A DNA stretch of 64,000 nucleotides, from the NCBI GenBank assembly GCA_963727915.1, contig CAVSID010000001.1, positions 124,001 through 188,000 on the forward strand. The letters are read 5' to 3'. Source of the DNA: CAWAND01 sp963727915 (GTDB lineage Bacteria > Chloroflexota > Anaerolineae > Anaerolineales > E44-bin32). The notes below the pieces were generated by a model. The model saw only the letters and a program-made list of their open reading frames with translations. It was not told where the DNA came from and searched no databases. Shown here one piece after another: positions 55,979-64,000 of this stretch. The translations under genes and the position numbers were made by a program. Every line of letters begins with the position of its first letter. Within the stretch, counting starts at the first letter, position 1.

Positions 55979-56039
55979 GGTTGTTCGCCAGACCTGCCGG
56001 CCCGCCCTTGGCGCCTGATCCGCGGCATGGAGAGAATCC

Positions 56040-57248
<1,209 letters not shown>

Positions 57249-57298
57249 GACGCCTCCCCACCAACCCCCCACCACGATTTAACCAGGAGCCGCTCTCA

Positions 57299-58147
57299 AT
57301 GGATATCAAGAAGATTCTCGTCGTCGGTGCAGGCACCATGGGCAACGGAATCGCCCAGACCGCCGCCGTCTCAGGCTACCAGGTCACCATGACTGATGTG
57401 GACGATGACGCCGTCGCCCGCGGGCAGAAGACCATCGCCAAATCGGTTGCCAAGCTGGCCGAGAAGGGCGCTATCACCGACGAGCAGAAAGAAGCCGCCT
57501 TGAGCGTCGCCACGGCGCTCGACTTTGAGGCCGCCCGTGACGCCGATCTCGTGGTCGAGGCGGCCACCGAACACCCGACGCTCAAACTTGACCTTTTCGC
57601 TCAGCTGGACAAGTTGGCTCCGGAGGAAACCATCCTGGCGTCCAACACCTCCTCGATCTCCTTGACTCGGATCGCCGCCGCCACCAAGCGACCCGATCGC
57701 GTCGTGGGGATGCACTTCTTCAACCCTGTGCCTCTGATGCGCCTGCTTGAGGTTGTGCGCGGCCTGGCCACTTCCGACCAGACGGCCGAGGCGGCTACCG
57801 AGGTCGGTCGGCGAATGGGCAAAGAGCCTGTGAAGGCCGCCAATTCACCGGGCTTTATCTCCAACCGCATCTTGTGCCCGATGATCAACGAAGCCGTCTT
57901 TGTGCTCCAAGATGGGGTCGGCACCCCGGAGGCGATTGACACAGTCATGAAGCTGGGCATGAACCACCCAATGGGACCCCTGACGCTGTGTGATCTGATT
58001 GGTCTGGATGTGGTTCTGTATGTGATGGAGGTCCTCCAGCGAGATCTGGGCGAAGACAAATACCGCCCGGCGCCGTTGCTTCGCAAGATGGTCGACGCCG
58101 GCTATTTGGGCCGCAAATCGGGCCGGGGCTTCTACACCTACAGCTAG
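57299..58147 (+). CDS. 3-hydroxybutyryl-CoA dehydrogenase
   Basis: The intact protein has 282 residues, the usual length of single-domain Hbd/PaaH. The NAD site is KILVVGAGTMGNGIAQTAAV (residues 5-24). LASNTSSISLTRIA and VGMHFFNPVPLMRLLEVVRG carry the catalytic His, and SPGFISNRILCPMINEA and GMNHPMGPLTLCDLIGLDV follow. It reduces acetoacetyl-CoA or oxidises 3-hydroxybutyryl-CoA. AGGAG lies upstream, and the thiolase stop is 50 nt away. Confidence 0.94.
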   Translation: MDIKKILVVGAGTMGNGIAQTAAVSGYQVTMTDVDDDAVARGQKTIAKSVAKLAEKGAITDEQKEAALSVATALDFEAARDADLVVEAATEHPTLKLDLFAQLDKLAPEETILASNTSSISLTRIAAATKRPDRVVGMHFFNPVPLMRLLEVVRGLATSDQTAEAATEVGRRMGKEPVKAANSPGFISNRILCPMINEAVFVLQDGVGTPEAIDTVMKLGMNHPMGPLTLCDLIGLDVVLYVMEVLQRDLGEDKYRPAPLLRKMVDAGYLGRKSGRGFYTYS

Positions 58148-58249
58148 CTCCGGGCCCGCCGTCAAGCCCTGCAGAATCTAAGCGCCACCGACCGTTTCTG
58201 GCTCGACCAAGGTCCTGTACAATGTTCGGGTTATCGGCGGTAGTCCGTT

Positions 58250-58265
58250 TATGAAATTTCTCACA
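58250..58265 (+). promoter_or_regulatory. Second CRP-like site, upstream of the lipoprotein gene
   Basis: TATGAAATTTCTCACA keeps a perfect TCACA half-site and a one-mismatch left half. It shares TGAAAT-T/A-TCTCACA with the 33131-33146 palindrome. It lies 11 nt before the start codon, where a bound protein would block transcription or translation. Confidence 0.35.
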
Positions 58266-58276
58266 AAGAGGTAATC

Positions 58277-59663
58277 ATGCGACTCAGACTTTGGCTGACG
58301 GTGGGTATGCTCGTTGCGGTTGGGTTGGCTTGCGCCCTGCCCAGCGCCACGCCTACAGCCAACACGCAGGCGCTCGCCACCGGCGTGTCGGCCACCCTCA
58401 CGGCCCTCGCGCCTGGCCCGAAGACCCCCGACCAAGAAACGCCAGCTCAGCCACTGACCGAGCCGACAGAGGCCGCGCCAACCGCTACTCCGACCCCGGC
58501 AGAGCCCTTCGGCCCGCCATCCGCCTTGGTCGTCGTGTACACCGACTCCGGTAATGCGTGGCTTATCGACGGCGATTCTGCTGCCGTCCAGCTCACCAAC
58601 AGCGGTCAGGCCTACAAGGTTCTGATTTCGAGCGATGGCGAGCGCGTCGTCTATCTACAGCGCCCGCCCAACCAGTCGGTTCCATCCGAGGTACGCGTTG
58701 TCCACAGCGATGGCTCGAACGATGCGGTGCTTCTGACACCCCAGCAGTGGGATGGCCTCTACCCACTTCAGGATTTCGAGCACAACGACGTCTCTCAGAT
58801 GGCCTTCATCCCCGGAACCCACCGCCTGCTGATGAACACCAGAGCCACCGCCAATGGCCCGGGGCTGTTCAAGTACAACGATTTGCTGCAGTTGAACGTC
58901 GATAGCGGCCAGTTGACCACCGTCTTTGCCCCCGGTGCGGGCGGCGATTTCACCCTCTCCCCGGACGGCACCCGAGTGGCGATCGTGCAGCCGGAATCGA
59001 TCAGCTTGTCTGCCGTGGATGGCACTGAGCTGCACTCGAACGTCATCGGCTACCAGGCGGTGACGACCTACAGCGAGTATCAGTACTATGCCCAGCCGAT
59101 TTGGCGACCGGATTCCTCCGGTTTCGGCGTGGCCCTTCCCTCGGCGGATCCGCTGGCGCCAAGAACCAGCGGCACGATGTGGTCCGTCTCAGTGCCCGAT
59201 GGCACGGCCACCCAGCTGGGGCAGATCAGTGGGGATTTCTTCTTCATCCAGTCCGGTGCTGGCCCCAGCCTGTCGCCCAACCTCAGACTGGGTCGGGTTT
59301 CTGCGGCCGGGTGCCTCCAGCAGCGCCCCACCCAACTTGGTCTTGGCGCACCCCGACGGCTCGGCGCTGGCCACCTACGACCAGGGCCAGATCAGGTGGG
59401 AAGGATGGTCCCCCAACGCCGTCCGATTCGCTTATGGCTCGGGCGGTCCATTCCAGCTTCACATTGGGGTGCCGGAGGCTCCCGGCTTGCCAATGGGCCA
59501 GGGCACCGACCTGCGCTGGCTGAACGACGACCAATTCCTCTATCTTGAGGGATCGACGGGGAATTGGACGCTGGCACGGTTCGAGGGCGGTCCTGTGCCA
59601 AAGACGCTGGCCACACCAGGCGGCGACTTCGTCAGTTACGATTTCGCCCCGCCAGCCCCTTAG
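58277..59663 (+). CDS. Lipoprotein with PD40/TolB-like propeller repeats (one frame break)
   Basis: The signal LWLTVGMLVAVGLACALPSA has a lipobox Cys near residue 19, followed by a Thr/Pro/Ala-rich linker. The body has TolB-like repeats (GQAYKVLISSDGERVVYLQR, GGDFTLSPDGTRVAIVQPES, PIWRPDSSGFGVALPSADPL). Near 59285-59297 one extra base changes the frame, resuming FLRPGASSSAPPNLVLAHPD and ending VSYDFAPPAP at 59663. Length is about 461 residues. GAGGT precedes the ATG. It is a surface protein with a propeller similar in style to the kinase sensor at 38183-40204. The ligand is unknown. Confidence 0.75.
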
Positions 59664-59681
59664 CTGTCCGGCTCCGCTGCT

Positions 59682-60179
59682 TCATCCCGCGCGTGCCACG
59701 CCATGATTGCCAGACGTTCCCGGCCCCTGCGCGAGCCGGATGAACACATCCGCCAAGCCCCGAATTCTCCGGAAGTACGGAGGTAGGCTATCTGACCGGG
59801 TCATGTCTACGAAGCCGAACCGCTCGTAGAAGGGAGCCAGTCCTGAGCGGCAGGTCAACCACAGTGGCCTCCCGCCCTCGACTTGGAGTTTGGCGATCAG
59901 CGCCGCCGCCACGCCCTGCTCACGCCATGGCGGCAGGACCACCAGCGACGCTAGTTCCCGGCTGCCGTCGCCGTGGGGCTTGACCTGACCGCAGGCGATG
60001 ACTTCCCCGTCAGCCATCTCAGCCAACCAGAAATGCCGCCAGTTTAGGCTGAGCGGATTGAGGTGTTCATTCCGAATGAAGGACGTGATCAGGGATTGAT
60101 CTTCTTCGCGGGCCGGCCGCAGCCCGAATCCGGGACCGGCCAGAGGATGGGTGACTCTCGACACCGGTGGAGATGTCAT
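59682..60179 (-). CDS. GNAT-family N-acetyltransferase
   Basis: The protein has 165 residues. FGLRPAREEDQSLITSFIRN opens the domain, ELASLVVLPPWREQGVAAAL (about 75-94) is the acetyl-CoA pyrophosphate loop, and GLAPFYERFGFVDM is the C-terminal motif. The acceptor is unknown. The start overlaps the gatB stop as ATGA, so it is translated with gatB. Confidence 0.85.
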   Translation of the reverse strand: MTSPPVSRVTHPLAGPGFGLRPAREEDQSLITSFIRNEHLNPLSLNWRHFWLAEMADGEVIACGQVKPHGDGSRELASLVVLPPWREQGVAAALIAKLQVEGGRPLWLTCRSGLAPFYERFGFVDMTRSDSLPPYFRRIRGLADVFIRLAQGPGTSGNHGVARAG

Positions 60180-61615
60180 TCAGTAAGCAAGTCCTGGAGG
60201 ACCTTCTTGACCGCCTGCGGGTTTGCCTTTCCCTGAGTTTCTCGCATCACCTGACCCACAAACCACCCGATGACGGTCGCCTTACCGCTCTTGTATGTGG
60301 CCACCTGTTCGGGATTGGCTCTCACGATTTCTGCCGCAATGCGTCCGAGCGCCGCCTCGTCCGAAACTTGCGCCAGCCCCTCGGCTTCCACGATATCCTG
60401 CGGGGATCGTCCGCTCTCATCAACCCTCTCCAGTAGTTCCTTGCCGGTGTTGGTCGTAATGTCTCCGCGTTCCACCATGCCCACGATCTGCGCCAGGTGC
60501 TCTGGTTTCATGGCCAGATCGGCTGCTGCGCCGTGCCGTTCACGGATCAGGCGCAACACGTCATTCATCAGCCAGTTGGAGATGGCCTTGGCGTCGACGT
60601 CCGCGGCAGCAACAGCGATTTCAAAATACTCGGAAAGGCTGCGCTCTTCGGTCAAGATTTCGGCGTCGTACTCGGGCAGGCCGTACTGCTCAGTGAACCT
60701 CGTTCGCCGAGCCAAGGGGAGCTCAGGAAGGCCGGCCAGGATGTCTGCTTTCCAAGTATCGGATAGGACAATGGGGAGCAGATCGGGCTCGCGAAAGTAG
60801 CGATAATCCGCCTCTGTTTCCTTCGACCTCATCTTGTGCAGGGTGCCAGTATCTTCGTCCCAGTTGAGGGTCCATGCTTGGACCATCCCGCCCTGACTTA
60901 CCTCTCGAATCTGCCTTTCAATCTCGGTTTGGATGGCTTGGCGAACAGCCTCGATCGAGTTGACGTTCTTGATTTCCGTTTTGGGATTCAGGCCTGTCGA
61001 CCCTACCTCGCGTATCGAAACATTGGCGTCGCAGCGTAGCTGGCCCTTCTCCATATCGCCTTCGGAGACCCCCAGCCAGCGCAGCAGCTGCCGCAGCCGG
61101 ATTAGGTAATGTGCCGCTTGATCCGCTGAACGAAGATCGGGTTCGGTGACCATTTCAACCAGCGGGACTCCGCAGCGGTTGAAATCGATCAGCCGCCGGT
61201 CCTTCTCCCGGATGGTCTTGCCGGCGTCCTCTTCCAGGTGCAGCTTGGCAATCCGCACCTGCAGGGAGAGGCCGTCTTCCAGCGGCAGGATCATCTCCCC
61301 GCCCCTCGCCAGAGGCTCGTCGTACTGGCTGATCTGATAGCCCTTGGGCAGATCGGGGTAGAAGTAGTTCTTCCGCGCGAAGTAGGAGACGGGCTGGATC
61401 GATTCGGCTTGCATGGCGGCGGCCAGAAGAACCGCTTTCTCCACGGCGGCCGAATTCAGCGTCGGAAGCACTCCGGGGAGTCCGCAGCACACTGGGCAGA
61501 TGTTGGTGTTGGGCGGCTCCCCCCACAAATCGGCCTTGCACGCGCAGAAGATCTTGCTGTCGGTGTTGAGCTGGATGTGAGTTTCCAGGCCGATGACGGC
61601 TTCAAAGTCAGGCAT
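60176..61615 (-). CDS. gatB: Asp-tRNA(Asn)/Glu-tRNA(Gln) amidotransferase subunit B
   Basis: GatB activates misacylated Glu-tRNA(Gln) or Asp-tRNA(Asn) for amidation. The intact protein has about 479 residues from ATG 61615. DFEAVIGLETHIQLNTDSKI and CACKADLWGEPPNTNICPVC with CGLPGVLP show the zinc-site cysteines. KNYFYPDLPKGYQISQYDEP and MRSKETEADYRYFREPDLLP carry the kinase-site residues. The C-terminal YqeY-like tail ends GKATVIGWFVGQVMRETQGK. gatA and gatC are not in this window. Confidence 0.96.
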   Translation of the reverse strand: MPDFEAVIGLETHIQLNTDSKIFCACKADLWGEPPNTNICPVCCGLPGVLPTLNSAAVEKAVLLAAAMQAESIQPVSYFARKNYFYPDLPKGYQISQYDEPLARGGEMILPLEDGLSLQVRIAKLHLEEDAGKTIREKDRRLIDFNRCGVPLVEMVTEPDLRSADQAAHYLIRLRQLLRWLGVSEGDMEKGQLRCDANVSIREVGSTGLNPKTEIKNVNSIEAVRQAIQTEIERQIREVSQGGMVQAWTLNWDEDTGTLHKMRSKETEADYRYFREPDLLPIVLSDTWKADILAGLPELPLARRTRFTEQYGLPEYDAEILTEERSLSEYFEIAVAAADVDAKAISNWLMNDVLRLIRERHGAAADLAMKPEHLAQIVGMVERGDITTNTGKELLERVDESGRSPQDIVEAEGLAQVSDEAALGRIAAEIVRANPEQVATYKSGKATVIGWFVGQVMRETQGKANPQAVKKVLQDLLTE

Positions 61616-61702
61616 CAATCCCTGGTCCTGATGGCGATGCTGGCGCGGCGGTGATATTGGTCACGCCGCCGTCGTGCCGGAGGCATGCTGGCTGACATGC
61701 AA

Positions 61703-61733
61703 AACACGGCCACATTATACCTATGGCCGTGTT
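61703..61733 (-). terminator. Terminator of the cytochrome oxidase operon, with a TATAAT in its loop
   Basis: A 10-bp perfect stem AACACGGCCA/TGGCCGTGTT with an 11-nt loop runs into TTTT on the minus strand, 47 nt beyond the subunit IV stop. The loop region reads TATAAT on the minus strand (61714-61719), which could serve as the gatB -10. Another imperfect hairpin lies at about 61648-61675, in the gatB leader. Confidence 0.75.
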
Positions 61734-61779
61734 CAGGTGAGGTCTCGCATCGGCCCGCCAACAGCACGGGCGGCGACGG

Positions 61780-62076
61780 CTAGGGGACCGGGGGAAGCGG
61801 CACGCGGGTGACGAAGTCCCCGACGGTCAGGATGATTAGGAACGACAACCACAAGAAGCCGGCGCCGGCCACCATCCATGTCAGGCGATTGCTGCCCTTC
61901 AAGTGCATGAAGAAGATCATGACGATCAGGGCCTTGGCGATCGCCACCACCACGGCCACCGTAGCCCTCCAGGTGCCCACGTCAATGAAGGAGCCCCAAA
62001 CAGTCAGGGCCAGCAAAACCATCAGCCCCAAAAAGGCGAGGATCAACGTTCGGATGGAAGAGGTCTCTTGGCTCAT
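61780..62076 (-). CDS. Cytochrome c oxidase subunit IV (CtaF-like)
   Basis: The protein has 98 residues and three membrane helices (LILAFLGLMVLLALTVWGSF, TVAVVVAIAKALIVMIFFMH, WMVAGAGFLWLSFLIILTVG). FFMHLKGSNRLTW between helices 2 and 3 is the usual prokaryotic COX4 motif. It stabilises the oxidase. The start overlaps the subunit III stop as TGATG. Confidence 0.88.
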   Translation of the reverse strand: MSQETSSIRTLILAFLGLMVLLALTVWGSFIDVGTWRATVAVVVAIAKALIVMIFFMHLKGSNRLTWMVAGAGFLWLSFLIILTVGDFVTRVPLPPVP

Positions 62077-62720
62077 CAGCTTCTATCTATCAGGTAGAGG
62101 AGCGGGAACAAGAAGATCCACACAATGTCGACGAAGTGCCAGTACAGACCGATCAACTCGACCGGGGTGTGTTTCAGTGACGTGAACCTGCCCCGCCAGC
62201 CAAAAACGGCCAACGCCATCACGAGCCCAATGCCGACCACAAGGTGAAAGGCGTGGAGGGCGGTCATTACAAAGTACATTCGGAGAAACAACCCCACCTG
62301 CACGGGCATGCCTGCCGGTAGACTAAAACCCAGTCCCGGGAGCAAGTGCTCGGTGTACTTGTGGTAGTACTCGAACCCCTTCACGCCCAAGAAGAGCGTC
62401 CCGAGAGAAGCCGTCATGAGCAGGAAGAAGACCATTGTGCGGCGATTGCCCAACTTCGCTGCGTGCAGCGCCAGAGCCATCGTCAGACTGCTTCCCAGCA
62501 GCACTGCCGTGTTCAGCGTTCCCAAGTTGAGATCCAGGATCCGGCTGCCGGCGTCCCAGGCACCGGGGAAGATCACCCGATAGATGGTGTAGACCGAGAA
62601 GAGCCCACCGAAGAAGAGTACCTCCGTGGCCAGGAAGACCCACATCCCCATGGTCTCGGCATCGTGCTCCTGCTCGAGGGTGGAGAAATGGTGGGCGACC
62701 AGCGATTGACTTTCAGCCAT
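62076..62720 (-). CDS. ctaE: Cytochrome c oxidase subunit III
   Basis: The protein has 214 residues from ATG 62720, with about five to six membrane helices. ETMGMWVFLATEVLFFGGLF (about 22-41) has the conserved Glu. LLGSSLTMALALHAAKLGNR, YFVMTALHAFHLVVGIGLV and ELIGLYWHFVDIVWIFLFPL are the family marks. Its start lies 8 nt inside the end of the subunit I gene, so the two are co-translated. Confidence 0.95.
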   Translation of the reverse strand: MAESQSLVAHHFSTLEQEHDAETMGMWVFLATEVLFFGGLFSVYTIYRVIFPGAWDAGSRILDLNLGTLNTAVLLGSSLTMALALHAAKLGNRRTMVFFLLMTASLGTLFLGVKGFEYYHKYTEHLLPGLGFSLPAGMPVQVGLFLRMYFVMTALHAFHLVVGIGLVMALAVFGWRGRFTSLKHTPVELIGLYWHFVDIVWIFLFPLLYLIDRS

Positions 62721-64000
62721 CCAGTTCTCCTTGGGCTTGGGCCATGTGGGCGTAGTCATAGGCCTCGTGTGTCATCACCGGAGGCTCGTCAAAATTGTCT
62801 TTCGGCGGCGGGGACGAAGTCTGCCACTCAAGGCTGGGGGAGTTCCATGGATTGGATGGCGCCGGTGCCCCCTTAAAGACCGACCACACCAAATAGAGCA
62901 CCGGGAGAATGTACCCGATCGCCAGGATCGAGGCGCCTGCGGTCGAGGCGACGTTGAGAACCTGGAACTCGGGAGGATAGGCATAGTAGCGTCTCGGCAT
63001 GCCTTCCAGCCCAAGGATGAACTGCGGGAAGAAGGTCAAGTTGAAGCCGACAAAGATGATGATGGCCGCGAACTGTCCCCAGCGCTCGGGATACATCTTC
63101 CCGGTGATCTTGGGGAACCAATAGTGCATCCCGCCGAGAAAAGCCATCACCGTCGAACCGACCATGATGTAGTGAAAGTGCGCCACCACGAAATAGGTAT
63201 CGGTTACATGAACGTCGAAGGCCAGCGAGGCCAGCATGACCCCGGTCAGGCCGCCGATGGTGAACAGCCCGATGAAACCCAGGGCGTAAAGCATGGGGGT
63301 CTTAAAGGAAATGTGGCCCTTGTTGAGTGTGGCGGTCCAGTTGAAGACCTTGATGGCGGAAGGAACGGCCACGACAAAGCTGAGGAATGAGAATACCGTG
63401 CTGGCATAGGGCGACTGGCCGGCGACGAACATGTGATGGCCCCACACCATGAAACCGAGCGCCGCGATTGCCAGGCTTGAGAACGCCACCACCTTGTAGC
63501 CAAAGACCCTGCTCCGGCTGAAGGCGGAGATCAGTTCGCTGACCACGCCCATGGCTGGCAGGATCATGATGTAAACAGCAGGATGGCTGTAGAACCAAAA
63601 CAGATGTTGGTACAGGATCGGATCACCGCCCGCCGACGGATCAAAGAACCCGATTCCGAACGCGTGATCCAGGCCGATCAACAACACGGTGATCGCCAAG
63701 ATAGGGGTGGCCAAAACCATGATTAAGCTGTTGGCATAGTTCGACCAGACAAAGAGTGGGAGCCTGAACCAGGTCATGCCGGGGGCACGCATCTTGTGCA
63801 CCGTCACGATAAAGTTGATGCCGGTGAATATCGATGAGAAGCCGACGATAAAGATCCCAGCCGTGGCTATAACAACCGACGTGTTGCTGTACAGCGTGCT
63901 GTAGGGCACATAGAAAGTCCAGCCGGTGTCGATCCCGCCGGTCACGACGGCGCCCATGGTGAAGATCGCCCCGACGATGAAGACATACCAGCTGGCCAAG
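62713..64000 (-). CDS. ctaD: Cytochrome c oxidase subunit I, A2-type (N-terminus beyond window)
   Basis: About 429 C-terminal residues of the heme-copper catalytic subunit are present; the start lies beyond the right edge. LYQHLFWFYSHPAVYIMILP carries the first CuB His with a YSHP motif instead of the usual GHPE. MVWGHHMFVAGQSPYAS has the two other CuB His, HISFKTPMLYALGFIGLFTI has the K-channel Lys, and VTDTYFVVAHFHYIMVGS the heme ligands. The YSHPxV form marks subtype A2, which lacks the D-channel glutamate. It reduces oxygen and pumps protons. The tail (SLEWQTSSPPPKDNFDEPPV) is normal for subunit I. Confidence 0.96.
   Translation of the reverse strand, partial: LASWYVFIVGAIFTMGAVVTGGIDTGWTFYVPYSTLYSNTSVVIATAGIFIVGFSSIFTGINFIVTVHKMRAPGMTWFRLPLFVWSNYANSLIMVLATPILAITVLLIGLDHAFGIGFFDPSAGGDPILYQHLFWFYSHPAVYIMILPAMGVVSELISAFSRSRVFGYKVVAFSSLAIAALGFMVWGHHMFVAGQSPYASTVFSFLSFVVAVPSAIKVFNWTATLNKGHISFKTPMLYALGFIGLFTIGGLTGVMLASLAFDVHVTDTYFVVAHFHYIMVGSTVMAFLGGMHYWFPKITGKMYPERWGQFAAIIIFVGFNLTFFPQFILGLEGMPRRYYAYPPEFQVLNVASTAGASILAIGYILPVLYLVWSVFKGAPAPSNPWNSPSLEWQTSSPPPKDNFDEPPVMTHEAYDYAHMAQAQGELDG

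Overview
The window is about 64 kb of GC-rich bacterial chromosome, most likely from a Chloroflexota (Anaerolineae-like) genome assembled from metagenomic or error-prone reads. The lineage is inferred from gene content and style: coenzyme F420 biosynthesis, an A2-type cytochrome oxidase, a CBS-domain manganese pyrophosphatase, a DUF2207 protein, a kinase with a PD40 propeller, and near-leaderless promoters. No rRNA, tRNA, CRISPR array, transposase or phage gene was recognised.

Layout. From 46 kb down to 1 every gene is on the minus strand, with many ATGA stop/start overlaps. 1-7.5 kb: a molybdenum hydroxylase operon (YqeB, xanthine-dehydrogenase-like large subunit, fused FAD/2Fe-2S subunit, XdhC), with a nucleoside-phosphorylase-like protein of unknown function inside it. 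7.5-9.5 kb: CBS pyrophosphatase and PaaI thioesterase. 9.5-14.7 kb: coenzyme F420 genes (NADPH:F420 reductase, CofE, PPOX oxidoreductase, FbiB C-terminal-type reductase, CofD, CofC, LLM oxidoreductase). 14.7-17.9 kb: amidohydrolases SsnA and hydantoinase/dihydropyrimidinase. 18-25 kb: zinc-ribbon and DUF2207 membrane proteins, two fold-type II PLP enzymes, a GT2 glycosyltransferase. 25-30 kb: a BMP-type nucleoside/nucleobase ABC importer. 30-38 kb: carbamate kinase, YgeW-like and ATCase-like carbamoyltransferases, a GntR/UTRA regulator, adenine deaminase, 8-oxoguanine/guanine deaminase, FolD. 38-46 kb: kinase-propeller fusion, DUF1501/DUF1800 pair, ECF sigma/anti-sigma operon and a candidate microprotein gene. 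46-64 kb, mixed strands: rplS, murI, gyrA, penicillin acylase, GAF-HD-GYP protein, birA, HIT protein, thiolase, 3-hydroxyacyl-CoA dehydrogenase, a lipoprotein, GNAT, gatB and the 3' part of a cytochrome c oxidase operon.

How the genes work together. The first 38 kb reads as a rearranged relative of the E. coli yge-ygf-yqe purine catabolism island. Nucleosides or bases enter through the BMP importer and are deaminated by Ade and the guanine-type deaminase. Molybdenum hydroxylase modifies the ring, and SsnA and hydantoinase probably open it. Carbamoyl groups are phosphorolysed by a carbamoyltransferase, and carbamate kinase makes ATP. FolD can take one-carbon units. YgfK, YgeX and YgeY homologues were not seen; two PLP enzymes and the phosphorylase-like protein are the interesting unknowns.

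Data quality. About 45 single-base frame breaks interrupt otherwise well-conserved genes, including essential ones (gyrA, rplS, folD). About four in five are repaired by removing one base. I treat them mainly as consensus errors, and give each broken gene as one span with the break positions.
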